DNA from: Ectobius pallidus | Lineage: Eukaryota > Arthropoda > Insecta > Blattodea > Ectobiidae | Direction of reading: 5' to 3' | Length of the DNA stretch: 64,000 bases | Assembly (NCBI GenBank): GCA_964059195.1 | Contig: CAXKWD010000001.1 | Location: 155,112,532 to 155,176,531, forward strand | Shown here: positions 11,395-22,779 of the stretch, piece after piece | Position numbering within the stretch: position 1 is the stretch's first letter | Layout: each line of letters begins with the position of its first letter | Position numbers and translations under genes: made by a program | The notes under the pieces: generated by a model | What the model saw: the letters and a program-made list of their open reading frames with translations, nothing else | Databases searched by the model: none | What the model was told of the DNA's origin: nothing

Positions 11395-11794
11395 GTGAAG
11401 GGCAAGCCCCATTGGGCAAACCCTCCACCCAGCCCGAGCAGGGTTTTAGAGAGGTTTCCCCTGCTCACAGGCAAATGCCGGGCTGGACCAAAATCCCCTC
11501 ACACAATAACACAGCACAACAACTTAGATCCTAACATAAACACACGCAGCACACTACCCAACACAGCACTAAAAGCCGATCAGCGCAAGGCAAACACTAA
11601 CTCAAAATAAAGACACTTGTACAAGCACACAGCCCAAAACGACATAACCTCAATCATCCCACATGGATGCACACAAGGGCACTATAGGAACACACAGCAC
11701 AAATGGTCACCAAAATTTGGTTTGACCGGAGTTTTTGGCTTCATTGCTAGGCACTCCGGGGGAAAGGGTGGGCACACAAAAAAAAAAAAAAAAA
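11395..11794 (+). mobile_element. SINE-like insert with poly(A) tail
   Basis: A G+C-rich, A-rich block inside A+T-rich flanks, ending in an uninterrupted run of 17 or more A at about 11778-11794. It contains GAGAGGTTTCCCCTGCTCAC followed by GGCAAATGCCGGGCTGG; a worn version of the same core occurs in the SINE remnant at 33.7-33.9 kb. The middle is rich in CACAGCAC/ACACAGC words. No A or B box is visible at the left end, so it may be 5' truncated. No target duplication was found. Confidence 0.4.
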
Positions 11795-11799
11795 TGTTC

Positions 11800-13714
11800 A
11801 TTTTCTTAAAATCAGCGGATTTTGACAACATGAAATAAATTCCATTTAGTATAATAATTAAAACTAACATGAACAGGATTAATTTCACTTTAAATACAGG
11901 TTTATATTACGCAGTTTCAGTTTCAACTCTCAAGGTTTCAAGATCCTGAAAATCTGTTTACAAATGAATATCATTATGACACCGTTACGTCACCATAATA
12001 AGCCTAATATGGTAAGAACGAACAAAAATACCTATTATGCTTCTCATGTGTTAATGGCTAAGTTCCACATCAGTAAACGACTAGTAGGAGTGTGACTGTT
12101 AAATAATCATTAATTTCAAATCGGTAATCAGCCGACTATATACCTTGACTGTATACCTTTATTTTAAAAAAAGTAAGATAAAATCGAGCTAAGGAAATTA
12201 AATGTAATCACGCTGTGAAAATTCTTGTCGTTAACCGATAGTCCTGCTATTTGGCATCTTATTATACATAATATTAAAAAATGGAAAAATAATTGGACAC
12301 CATACCTAGGTTAAAATGGAACGCGATATCTCGTATTACATTTTTCATATAATGATCGCGTTTCAGGTTTCATTGTACAGCGGTTGAGGACTATAATTTC
12401 GAACTATAAAACTACTGCGGTACTTACTTCCATCGTTATCGACGTTTAAACTAAAAGGGAGCCGACATGAACTGTAGAACACGGATATCAAAGTAGGCCG
12501 GATTTTCTCTTAAACCCTTGCCCTCCTTATCATATTCCATCTACGATTCTAGGTTAACAAAATTTAAAGTTGCCACACTTGCTGCTTCAAAAAATTATTT
12601 GGGAAAATAACCTGAATAATTGATTTAAATCATCTTTATAGACCCACACAAAGAGGAAACAAAATTAATTATAAATGTGTTGATTGCCATGCCTTATTCT
12701 ATTTAAGATCGAAATGAAAGGCAAGCATTGTGTGGTGGTGACGACTGTAACCTACTGTCAATAATGTGGCAGTAGTTTTTGGTGATTCTTCCTCAACAGT
12801 GCATCTGATTTGTAAATTTTTATATTAACAAATATTGTATTAGATTTCCTTAATAACTATGAAAATTGGGTATCGATCGGTTAAGTGGGATAAATGTAAT
12901 TGACTTTCAAATAGTTGAAGTTTTAAGGATGAATAATACGTGATGAGTCAAAGAAAGTAAAAAAAGATTAGCCTACTCATACGTAAAAGCGTTATATAAT
13001 GTTCACAAATTTTCAGTACTTTCTACGTACATGAAGTCATTGCCTATAAGTTATTGAAATAAACCAGACGAGCAAAGCATGTTTTCTACCGTTTTATAAG
13101 GTTGTCATACGAAGATACAAATGGGATGAAGTTATAAGATCAAGAAATAGTTTCAAGTATTCCTCTGAAATGTAGAATAGCCTATGTTCTTTGGCCTTTA
13201 AATGGTATGTGAAAACTATGTTTCATGAATGGACAGTCACAAATTAATCAAGTTCCATATTTCACTTTGAGATCTATCCAAGACGTGTCACAAAAGTGTT
13301 AATTTTTATTTATCTTATTTTAGCGACTACTTTACTTGAGGTATTTTTTTAAATTGAGAATGTATTTATTTTCTTTATGCTTACATAATTTAGTGACATT
13401 TTTATTTTATACGTTTTTCCGAGGACATTCTCTTATACAGAAGAACTAAAGTTACTACAGTGAATAAGGATCGTAAAGAATATACACAGATTCGACATTT
13501 TTGATACAGCAGTGTTTGGTTTCAACGACCGAAGTTTCAAGTATTCCTACACGATCAAGTGTTTCTACTTTCCCTTTATTTTTTCCAATGATACAACAAA
13601 AATTGCAGCAGATGGAAAAGGTGAAAAATGAGAACCATTAATCATGTGGATGACACTAAGCGAATAAGATAGCTAATAAATTAAGTTAGAAATTCAAACG
13701 TTTCCGAGTTTTAA
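11800..13714. other. No recognisable gene or repeat
   Basis: Nearly 2 kb of A+T-rich DNA in which I see no inverted ends, pol III boxes, tandem arrays or convincing frames. Confidence 0.4.
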
Positions 13715-14684
13715 GTGATTAATAGAGCCCGGATTTCCATGCAAATGCATGTTTTTATATACTTTGGTTTCACTTCTCAAACTTTGTAGTTACACATTAC
13801 ATGACTTATGGATTCCAAATAAACATATTTTTTCCGTGCATGTTTGCATATTTAGGCCTTTTTATGGCAAAATTCATGCATAATGCATGTTTTGGATTTT
13901 TTGGGCTTAATGTAGCATATTCAGACATTTTTAAATGCATATAAACCCTCATTTTCTGGTTTTAGTACATAATATCAAGTTACCATGCATAATTGTGCAT
14001 ATTATGAATATGCCTCCCTAATATCTAGGCTTTTCAAAGAAACGTAAAAATGTTGTATTGCATTACCATTGTTATATTTTGATTGACTTGGCAACAGAGT
14101 CTGCCACCTGCATAAATTTGAGAGTTCACCCTAAATAAACAGAAATATAATACACAAGGCTACAAAAGAAAATGCCGACTCGCCGACCCCCACCACCTTC
14201 CATTGAAAGAAAACTGCTAAACAGAATGTTCACTGCTTGAATATGTCAGTCACTAGCCATTGTTGAAGACTTGGAATACTTTAAGAAGGTACTTAGTTCA
14301 AACCCTGATCTTAAACTTCTGAAAACGTGAAAGACGTATTATGTGGAGAAAATGTAAAAGACATGGAATTTGATCTCACCCTCAGTCAAATTTCTTCCAC
14401 TAAGTAGGCCTATGCACCTGTTACTTCTTGTGAAGTAGATAGATACTTTTCTGTGTTCAAGAATGTCCTAACTGATAAACAGACGAGTTTAAGTGAGGAG
14501 AATTGGGAATAACTCGTTGTTGTATATTGTTTTAAGATAAATTGAAATATATTGCAGTACAGTGCGGATTTTTGATAGTGCATGTTTCGCCCTTCATTGT
14601 GCATATTTGGAGATATGATAGTGCATGAATGCATGCATGTTTTTAAGTTTGATAGTGCATGAAAATCCGGGCTTTAGTGATTAA
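13715..14684 (+). mobile_element. Internally deleted hAT element with 8-bp target duplication
   Basis: The element (13723-14676, 954 bp) is bounded by exact 8-bp duplications GTGATTAA at 13715-13722 and 14677-14684. Terminal inverted repeats are TAGAGCCCGGATTTCCATGC (left) and TAAAGCCCGGATTTTCATGC (right, reverse complement). Words built on ATGCAT / AGTGCATG recur near both ends, as in hAT subterminal binding regions. Inside, only the last part of a transposase gene remains (14411-14545). The 8-bp duplication, end sequence and the dimerisation-domain remnant together make the hAT assignment firm. Confidence 0.92.
14235..14545 (+). pseudogene. hAT transposase C-terminal (dimerisation) remnant
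   Basis: In the frame starting at 14411 the translation reads APVTSCEVDRYFSVFKNVL, then a segment with TSLSEEN. This is the hAT C-terminal dimerisation motif (S-x-x-x-E-R-x-F-S), with the usual ER replaced by DR. An in-frame TAA at 14510-14512 interrupts it, after which LVVVYCFKIN continues to TGA at 14543-14545; that is the normal end of these proteins. Upstream, 14255-14330 reads SLAIVEDLEYFKKVL in another frame. The BED finger and catalytic DDE residues are absent. The gene is dead; the element would depend on a related transposase. Confidence 0.85.
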
Positions 14685-15519
14685 TGTTTTGAAAAGCAAT
14701 AATGCCAAAGGTTCGGAAAAACATTCACTGACAAAACTGACATACTAACCATAAGCAAGATGTTCATGCAAATAAGTATAACATTTTCATACAGAGGGGT
14801 TAGGAGTAATACATTTTGTCTTGAACTGGAGAAACAGAAGGAGAGGGCTGTATTTATTGGCAGTAAACCTGGTGGCTGTACATCCTGTGCTGGAGTGGGG
14901 GTGGATCGCACACACCCCCAGGGTGTAATTGTTCCTGACCCCAGCATTTCATTATCACAAGCTGCATGCTCTTTAGCACCCCAACAACTAACAAGCCACA
15001 CGCGTATATAACAAGAAAATACTTGCGATCTGGAGAATGTTCTTATAAGCTATGTTTCTTTTATATCTGTATATTTGTTTAACTTCTTTATCACTTTCCT
15101 CTAATGTGCTGTTGAATTAGATCAGGAAACTTAATTTTGAATCGTTATTAACAAAAAATTCGATAAGTATATAAAAAATCTCATTTCATAGGTTATAAAT
15201 TACTTCACTCTGTAGGCTAATTAGTATATATTTAAAGAACCATTTAATTAGTTATACCTCAGGATTTCAAAATTGTTCTTCCCACTTTGCATTTTTTCCT
15301 TCTCTTTATTACTTTTATTCTAAATACTGGATTTTAAGTTAGTTATATTTTATTTTATGTATTTGTATTTAATTGTGTATTCTGTAATATAAATAACCGA
15401 ACTGAACCCGAATAAGATCACGTGCTTACTTAGGTGATTATTTGATGTACAGTATCCCTCTTGTGTTTTTTAAAAATTATTTACCTTATTTTGCTACTTT
15501 TTTTCCTGTTTTCCTTATA
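14685..15519. other. No recognisable element; two overlapping chance frames
   Basis: Two antiparallel frames overlap here (14681-15001 minus, 14760-15011 plus). Neither has a recognisable motif. A G+C-richer patch at 14860-14960 contains GGGGGTGGATCGCACACACC and may be a repeat scrap. Confidence 0.3.
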
Positions 15520-15653
15520 ACACAAACACCTATGCCCAAGGCGGGACAAGCACCTAAAGGCACATTCACCACGGCTCCAAGGGAACCTTAGTTACCGCGC
15601 TAAGGATACCGGCTGATTTATACAATAAATAAAATAAATAAATAAATAAACAT
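15520..15653 (+). mobile_element. Probable LINE 3' end with (AAAT)n tail
   Basis: A G+C-rich stretch (AAGGCGGGACAAGCACC, ACCGCGCTAAGGATACCGG) runs into an AATA/AAAT tandem tail at about 15624-15652. G+C-rich body plus tail resembles the 3' end of a LINE. No coding sequence is left, so the family is unknown. Confidence 0.4.
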
Positions 15654-15684
15654 AATCAGTTGCCTTATCGCTTGGAAAGAGCAT

Positions 15685-16306
15685 CCATGAAGAGGGTGTA
15701 TGTAATCTGCGCCACGGTTGACACCGAATTTGAAATAGAATAAGAATGATATATGTAAACTGCGGCACACATATGTAAAATGCGGCACACACATAAGTAA
15801 ACTGCGTCACGAAGAACAATATATAAAAAACGAAATATCCCGTTTTGATTTTATTAAGAAGAAGTCACATGAGAACGAAGTGCTCATGCAAAAAATTAGG
15901 GTAGTGTTTTTAACAATTTTATACGTGACGAAGCGTTCATGCAAAAGAAATTAGGTTATTGTTTTTAACATTTTTTTTTAAAATGACAAAGCCACTAAGC
16001 CTAACATTTTAACTATGCAATTTCATAGCCAGTCCTGAGTCTGGAGAGGTGGGAAGGAAAATGTTGGTTCGTTAGTATGACGGTGACGCCATTTAAATGT
16101 CGGGGGCGCAGTTTACATATGTCGGTGGCGCAGTTTACATATGTCGGTGGCGCAGTTTACATATGTCGGTGGCGCAGTTTACATATGTCGGTGGCGCAGT
16201 TTACATATGTAGGCGGCACAGTTTACATATGTCGGCGACGCAGTTTACATCGTGTAGGTTGGGGGAAAAGGTAGAAGTGGCGCAGATTACCTTTTCCCCA
16301 TGAAGA
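15685..16306. mobile_element. Foldback-like element with minisatellite inverted ends
   Basis: The element (15694-16297, 604 bp) is flanked by exact 9-bp duplications CCATGAAGA at 15685-15693 and 16298-16306. Its ends are inverted: GGGTGTATGTAATCTGCGCC on the left, and GTAATCTGCGCCAC in reverse complement on the right. Inside each end the same unit (GTAAACTGCGCCAC on the minus strand) is repeated: about four degenerate copies on the left (15700-15815) and seven 22-bp tandem copies on the right (16099-16252), in opposite orientation. The middle holds two direct copies of a 55-60 bp segment (near 15880 and 15930). Tandem-repeat inverted ends with a 9-bp duplication match the Drosophila Foldback (FB) architecture and the MuDR-like duplication length; the family link is inference. 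Confidence 0.8.
16099..16252 (+). repeat. 22-bp minisatellite, seven units
   Basis: Seven head-to-tail units of GTCGGTGGCGCAGTTTACAT plus AT. Units 2-5 are identical; units 1, 6 and 7 carry one to three changes. The frames that cross it (repeated FTYVGG-type peptides) are artefacts. It forms the inner part of the right inverted end of the surrounding element. Confidence 0.95.
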
Positions 16307-16842
16307 CTATCTTTGTTGTCAATGTTTATATATCGATATGGAAGGGTTGCCGCGACTTCCGCCAGATTTACATGTAAACAGTCGGCAAGCAGAAATAAAA
16401 CCGCGTACAATAATTCATAATAAAGTACATAATTACTAAAAAATAAAATAACGATTGAAGAGAAAATATTTTTCACAAAATATAATCCTTGTCACATCAA
16501 TTCACCATTGCAACGGAAATAATAGTAGTAGACTAGTAACTCTCTGAACGCTTTCTGAATTTGCAAATGCTATGAGAAAACACGACAATTTCTCCTTATA
16601 GTGAGACTGACTTGCATAAATATGTAATCAGTTTCAAATATAAACTGTTGTATTTTTTTATTATGTCTGCTCATGCGGATATGCGTTCGTAACACTGCTT
16701 ACAGAAGACGTTCTCTATGTAAAATTCCAGACTTCATTTCTTGAAATGGAATTACTTTGACAACGTGACTATTGTAATATGCCACACTTCTCCGTTCGTC
16801 ACGGCCATCTGTGAATGCAATTTAATCTGAAACATCAAAAGC
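16307..16842. other. No recognisable gene or repeat
   Basis: A+T-rich DNA; nothing seen. Confidence 0.4.
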
Positions 16843-17100
16843 CTACTTTCTTTTGTTTTGCCGCTGTTCTTGGCACTTTGTAATTTCATTTTTAAGGAGC
16901 CTATTCACTTGGCTGCACAGCATTTTCATCTTCACTGATTCGAAATCAAGTTTCTTTTCCCGATTACAGTCACGTGCTTTCTGCATCCCTAATCCGATGG
17001 AAGAAAGTTTGCAGTTTAGGGGTCGCGAAATTTCATAATATGGTTCCTTTTCTTGCAGCAGTATTTTCTTGACTGTGATAACATGGCACTTAATAAGCAA
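16843..17100 (-). other. Unassigned 85-codon open frame
   Basis: A minus-strand frame with an unusually lysine-rich, possibly coiled-coil C-terminal half (KKLDFESVKMKMLCSQVNRL, then EITKCQEQRQNKRK). It starts just left of the hAT-like MITE at 17111. I recognise no family. It could be a host exon, a transposon scrap or chance, and the evidence for coding is weak. Confidence 0.2.
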
Positions 17101-17102
17101 GA

Positions 17103-17373
17103 GTAGTTTGCAGTGGCGTAACGAGAGGGGGTTTGAACCCCCTCCCCCATTGATTAAAAAAAGGAAAATTGTACAATTTTTTTAAGTCTGCTTATAAAGT
17201 ACTTAATACGAGTATAAAGCGTGGGAAGCTTAAAACTCGTTATTGTTCATCTTAATTTTTTTTAATTTTTCGGGGGAGGGCCCCCAAACCCCCTCTCCCT
17301 GGGGGGTATTCCATACCCCCCAGATGTTATAACCCCCCCATATGGTCAGCCTGGTTACGCCTATGGTAGTTTG
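17103..17373. mobile_element. 255-bp hAT-like MITE with 8-bp target duplication
   Basis: Exact 8-bp duplications GTAGTTTG lie at 17103-17110 and 17366-17373. The element between them (17111-17365) has inverted ends CAGTGGCGTAAC and CATAGGCGTAAC (right end, reverse complement). The interior is short and non-coding, with G-rich/C-rich runs near each end (GAGGGGGTTTGAACCCCCTC and CCCCCAAACCCCCTCTCC) that can form local hairpins. The CAG start, 8-bp duplication and size fit a non-autonomous hAT; a P-like origin is possible since P elements also duplicate 8 bp. Confidence 0.88.
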
Positions 17374-17464
17374 GTGTTAAAGTATTGTAATGGAAAGAAT
17401 TTCGATTCATTATAGGCCAGTGTGACATCTGCGTGGTTAGTGTTGCTGGCTATGGAACCGCATG

Positions 17465-17668
17465 CACGGATTCTCCTTGAATTTTTCTGAGGTAAGAAGT
17501 TCTGGAACGGGGTGCACTCAGCCTCGTGATTTAAAATGAGGATCTACTTGAATAAGAAGTGCCGGCATGCTGACCACATGCCTCCAATCTTTGCTTCCTG
17601 CATTTGGTAGATCACGCAGCGGTCGGACGGTAGGCCTAGTGTCTTCAGGGATGCAGCGCCACGGAAGA
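17465..17668 (+). repeat. Interspersed repeat B, copy 1
   Basis: It shares an ordered set of words with 35100-35345 (plus) and 59810-60062 (minus): AAGTTCTGGAACGGGGT, CTACTTGA, CATGCTGACCACATG, GCGGTCGGACGGTAGGCC and TTCAGGGATGCAGCGCCAC. The family looks like a short non-coding retroposon, but no pol III boxes are visible. One TAGGCCTA octamer is part of the repeat (17631-17638). Confidence 0.65.
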
Positions 17669-18139
17669 AAAAGAACAGACTAAAGCAATTTCAAATTCTT
17701 GATAGTCCTGAAAGTAATGATTTAAAAATTCATAGCCTATATAGAATAGTAGAAATGCTATTGCGAGAAAAGGATGTTAGTATTCTTTCATACTGTAATT
17801 CCTTAGTGCCATTTTTATTCTACGAATTCAGAAAATACAAATCCTAGTGTCAAGGGAAGTTGTTGTTTTAAAGAAAAATTCGCCCTGAAATAATGATGTT
17901 GTTATTAATAATGAAAAATTAACGTGGTATCCATCTTCTTGTTTCTTCAATAAAATTATTTTCGTTTAATGACCCTATTAAGATCAGATTATTATCACTC
18001 ATTATTTTACAAGATTGATTAAAAATCTGATTTTGGAAGAAATAGCTACCAGCATAGTTTTTCTTAAACATTTTACGTATCTATTAGCAGATTAATATAG
18101 CAAAATTTCTCGAACTTTTAAAACATCCTAATAGACCTA

Positions 18140-18225
18140 AAATCGCTGGCTTTGTATGATGTGTGTTGACCTACTAATACAAGTTTTGCAGGCTCAACCC
18201 CAGCAGAGGCGACAGGCTAGATTTT
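18140..18225 (+). mobile_element. Possible tRNA-like SINE head
   Basis: CGCTGGCTTTGTATGATGTG is followed 30 bases later by GCAGGCTCAACCCCAGC, which resembles a pol III B box flanked by pairing arms (GCTGG ... CCAGC). The A-box region is poor. This may be the worn head of a tRNA-derived SINE. Confidence 0.25.
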
Positions 18226-20516
18226 TCAAGGCGAACTAATGTTTAAATCTTCAAACTGAAATTGATTCTCTTGGACAGAATCTTGTCATCTTACTGGTCT
18301 CAGCAAAATTATAATTCGATATTAGATGATTTACCTGACCTCAGTATTCCGCTCTTGGCTGTGGCTAGTCTATGAAATATCTATAATACACCAGTAATAT
18401 CATGGCTGATTAAATTGGAAGGTTCCATAGCCTAGAGAAGCCCAAATGCTTCAATCGTTCTAAATCATGGACAGAGAGGAAACATAGTCTTTTTACATAA
18501 GGTAAAAAATAAATATAAGAAACTTTGGCATTCTAGTCTAGGCCTACATTTCTGTACTAGTTTGTTTTAGGATAGTTGGATTTTTAAGGAATCATTTCTT
18601 ATTTATACACTGCACTTTTTTTATTTTTACGCAACTGGGTAGCCTACTTGAGGTTTCCATCATTAGACATAGGTCTATGCCTAGTTATATATTTCTATAG
18701 TTTAGTTTATTGGTAAGAAAATAAAATAATTATCGTTCATCTGTATTTAAATAAACAGTTAAGTAGACTATATGCATAGATATTGTGCGAACTTCTTGTA
18801 CCGAAGAATGCTCTTGAAGTAGAAGGTACAAACAGGCAAAAAAGAAATAAAGAAAGAAAGAAAAAATATGATGGTTTGTGCTATTTACGTAAAACTCGTA
18901 GCCTATGTGTAAAGCACTCCAGATATTTGAGTTACTCTATTATTCGCGTTTACGTCTCCAATGTAGTTTAGTAAGTTAAATATACCACAGATTTAGAGGT
19001 TCGGTGGCATCACAGCCCGGGCGTGTGAGTTGAATAAGCCAAACTACAAGAGAAATGACAGGAAGGCGGCCAGGAGTGCTTAAATAATCGACCAGTCGAA
19101 CTCGAGATACCTAGGCCTACGTCACGTTTCAGAGGTTTCAAATCGGTTTTCAGTATTCATAGGCATTGGAACGGTACTATTATTTATCATGTTTTTCAGC
19201 AGACATGAAATATATTTCACACAGATCTGTAATAAATTTTCAAAGGTTTTGGATTGAAACTGTTGATTTACTAGAACAGAAGTAACTAAACTTCAAATTG
19301 ATTTCGCCCAAAGGACTTGATCTCTTAAGAAGAAAGAAATTGTGTAATTAATTCGTAATTCATAATTATGAATTCGGATGATTGCAATGCCCGCAAACGC
19401 ATTTTCCTGTAATAGCTTAACACATTACCAGATAAAAATACGGCCTTATCGGTGACTGAACTCAACCACCTATGCCAAGGTTACTGCTGTCAACTAATAA
19501 GAGGAAACGTTTTATGGGTGAATCTCGCAAACGCGAAATGTGTTAGTAGGCACAAAAGTTAAATTAGGGAATTAAAAGGTTCCTGACCGCCCAAACATAC
19601 TTTTATGTTTACGAATAAAACACGAAATCTGGGTTAATGGTCTATATATTTTTATCACGAAATATTTTGTTTATTCAAGAATTATGGGAAATTTCGGTAA
19701 TCAAGAATATTTCTTTCTTCGACTCAATTAACATAAGGCATTTTTTTTTAAGGATTGTTATGTTATTGACTGAGCGAAGCGAGGTCTTGTTTTGACAGCA
19801 GAATTTCATCCGTTTGTAAACTTGTTTGTTGTGCAGTCAAGCCCAAACGCGTTCTACCTTCTTCCAGTTTTGTATAAATTTTTCTCGAAGCCATTAGGCC
19901 TAAAAGCGACATATGTGTAAGGAGTTTTATTTTTTGATCCCGTTTCAAGATGGTGGTGGCCGTTTTAATGGTTCCGTTTCATGAAATATTCAGTTTCTTT
20001 AAACGATTCCATGAAACTGTTTCCGTGGAAACAACTTTGTCTTAAAAAGTGAATGAGAACGTTGGCTAAACCTTTAAAAACTGCGATGAAGGGGAGATGT
20101 TAGATTTTTTGGACGCGAGGTCTACTGTTCACGGAACAACTAGTTTGTATCTGCAAGCAGAAACTAATTTTTCTGAGGGAAATAATAATATTCTTTTGGA
20201 AGTGCTTAGGGAAATTTTGGAGGAACACGAACATATACAGTAGCTTTGAATGTCTCCAAGCAGTTCACATCTCCATTTCTTAAGCAGATTCAGAGAGGGC
20301 TCTCTCTTCCTTTCCGATATACTTCCCAATAAGTGAACCGCACATCTGGAGATTATGCTCATTTACTATTTCAAGCAAGAAGACACCGAGTACAACTTAA
20401 TTAAATTTATATCCATGCTAATTTTATTTCAGCTGTGTTGTGACAGTACTCCAAATGTAGTATTGTACTAAAAATGTTTAAAATAGAGGGATGTTTGTGG
20501 ACCTAACACGCCTATA
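18226..20516. other. No recognisable gene or repeat
   Basis: Over 2 kb of A+T-rich DNA. There is a small perfect palindrome AATTCATAATTATGAATT at 19357-19374. Minus-strand frames at 19763-19948 and 20129-20362 are not recognised. Three TAGGCCTA octamers occur (18539, 19112, 19895). Confidence 0.35.
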
Positions 20517-20575
20517 ATTTTCTCTTCCATTTATATGACTGATAAATTATCAGTCATATAAATGGAACAGAAAAT
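20517..20575. repeat. Near-perfect palindrome (43-bp perfect core)
   Basis: Two 21-bp arms (TTCCATTTATATGACTGATA plus A, and its exact reverse complement) flank a single central A at 20546, spanning 20525-20567. After one mismatched pair, a further 7 bp pair (ATTTTCT at 20517, AGAAAAT ending 20575). No target duplication or larger element is seen around it. It could extrude as a cruciform or give an RNA hairpin. Confidence 0.95.
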
Positions 20576-21189
20576 CGTCTGGAAGCGTTTTTGTGGAATG
20601 AAATAATAATAATAATAAAAACTTTCTTATCAAATGATACATGCTTATCAAAAATTGCTTATAAAAAAACTTATCAATCATTTTATTGGAAGCGTTCAAT
20701 AATTTTATTAAGTATCGATACAAAAAAGTCACATGTTTTATGCTTCGATGCTTAAGGTCTAACGCTTGTAAATATGTAAGATGTCACAGGCAAAAAAAAT
20801 AACCATAGCATTAAATAATGGAGGAAAACTTATTTTGATATGCTGTGCCATTCTGAAGTACCTGGTCGTTATAATATTCCGGCTAACAGGGGGATTATCG
20901 AGCGTTATAGGCTTCATTAGGGTTTACATTTGTGACGTCATACCATAATCCTATAACTTAAATAGCCAATTATAATAATTCATGACAACCACCTCATAAT
21001 TTCTCTAGTACACGACAGCATGTGGACACAATGAGGAATTATTGTTTCATAAAGTGACATTTAAACTAAACCCTACGAGCTGCAATGCTGTATTATAGGC
21101 CTACATATTTCAACGTTGTTGCGTGGTAGGATATGGAAATAGGATGACAAAATTTCCCAGTGTGAACCAGTTGTTTAGATATCCCAGTA
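20576..21189. other. No recognisable gene or repeat
   Basis: A+T-rich DNA; a TAGGCCTA octamer is at 21096. Nothing else seen. Confidence 0.35.
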
Positions 21190-21208
21190 TGCAGAGAGAG
21201 AAAGAGGT

Positions 21209-21252
<44 letters not shown>

Positions 21253-21695
21253 AGATATATAGAGGTAGAGATATAGAGATAGATAGAGATACAGATACAG
21301 ATAAAAGAGATAGAAATAGAGAGGTAGAGATACAGATAAGAGAGATAGAAATAGAGAGAAAGAGGTAGAGGTAGAGGTAGAGATAGAGAGATAGATGTAG
21401 AGGTAGGGGTAGAGAGATAGACATAGAGAAATATAGAGATAGACAGAAAAAGAAATAGCGATAAAGATATAGACAGAGAGATAGATATAGAGATAGATAG
21501 AGAGATAGAGAGAGATTGAGGGAGAGATATGGATAGAGATAGAGAGAGATATAGAGGTAGAGATATAGAGATAGAGAGATAGAAATAGAGAGATAGAGAT
21601 AGAGATAGATAGAGATAAAGATAGAGACAGATAGAGATAGAAATAGAGATATATAGATAGAGGGACACAGAGATAGAGATAGAGACGAATAATGA
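21190..21695. repeat. 500-bp purine tract, (AG)n / (AGAGAT)n
   Basis: About 500 bases on the plus strand consist almost only of A, G and interspersed T in AGAGAT / AGATAG units, with a pure AG core near 21215-21247. Three long minus-strand frames of alternating Leu/Ser/Tyr/Ile are produced by the repeat and are not genes. Confidence 0.95.
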
Positions 21696-22648
21696 ATTCT
21701 AACAAGAATAGGAGATAAATCAATACAAGTAATTTTATTTAGGCCTACTGTCAGTATGTCAGTTCCGGATACTCAACTGATCGTGCTATTTCAAGAGCCT
21801 TTTACAGACACTCTCTTTATCAAAGCATGTTGTATTACATTTCGGAGACAAACGTAATATTTAATAATTATACAAATATGAAAACCGAACTAATATTTCG
21901 GCGTATGAAAAAGTATAATAAGAGTTGCTGACACAGTCGTCTCACTGCAGCATAACAGAAAAGCACGTCCGTAGAAACCGGTGTCGGCAAATGCACTACA
22001 ATATCATACTACCACGAAACTTGTTTAAATGCAGGAAGGAAAACTTCGTTACAAGTAGTTTAATAGCAGTTTGTCGCAAAAGAAATAAATACATTTAATG
22101 GAATAAAAGCAGTAAGACAAACGACAATCTGATGAACAAAGAATGAACACATTTTGTCCTTCAGTTATTTATATTAAACCGTAGACATTTTTATAACGTA
22201 GACCTATGAAAAGAATTCTCAAAGCAAATGTTATGAATTGATTTTTTGTTGTTGAAAAAATATCAATAATGTTATATTGAAACACTCGCAAGGACGATTA
22301 TTATTCAATTATTTTTTCTTAAAATCATAATTAATATTGAAGTTGCCAACACCAGTTGTAATGATATCCTCATGTGACGTACAGTCGAAAAAGTAAAACA
22401 TGAAAACGCTTTAGGTTCTCATACCAACTAACGAGGGCCTTGTAAGGGTGAAAATATTAGTATTGTTCCAATTTATAGTTAAGTAGCAGGTAAGTAACAG
22501 GTATGATAAAAAAAACTAGGCCTATGCGAAACTACAGAAAGAAAATATTCAGGAACGAACTAATCACAAAGATGCTTAGTCCCAGATCATTGCATAATAT
22601 AACTTCAGTTTTTTCATATTTTGGTATGATAAATTATACAACTTCCTT

Positions 22649-22650
<2 letters not shown>
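21696..22650. other. No recognisable gene or repeat
   Basis: A+T-rich DNA; TAGGCCTA octamers at 21740 and 22517. Confidence 0.35.
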
Positions 22651-22654
<4 letters not shown>

Positions 22655-22724
<70 letters not shown>

Positions 22725-22725
22725 C
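22655..22725. repeat. (CT)n microsatellite
   Basis: A CT array of more than 30 units followed by CTTT variants. The 130-codon frame that spans it (22503-22895) is dominated by a Leu-Ser repeat and is rejected as a gene. Confidence 0.95.
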
Positions 22726-22779
22726 TGTCTTTCCATATTAGTTTTACCTCTCCCGTAGTAGGGACATTTATGCGGCCCA

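Noticed and set aside
16099..16252. CRISPR array
   Set aside because: The 22-bp units are directly adjacent with no spacers, and the sequence is clearly eukaryotic; it is a minisatellite in a transposon end.
17111..17365. P-element relative (also 8-bp duplication and CA start)
   Set aside because: The CAGTGGCGTAAC type of end fits hAT MITEs better; left as a minor alternative.
21093..21723. Three overlapping minus-strand frames of 104-191 codons
   Set aside because: They are Leu/Ser/Tyr/Ile repeats produced by the AG/AGAGAT tract; no protein signal.
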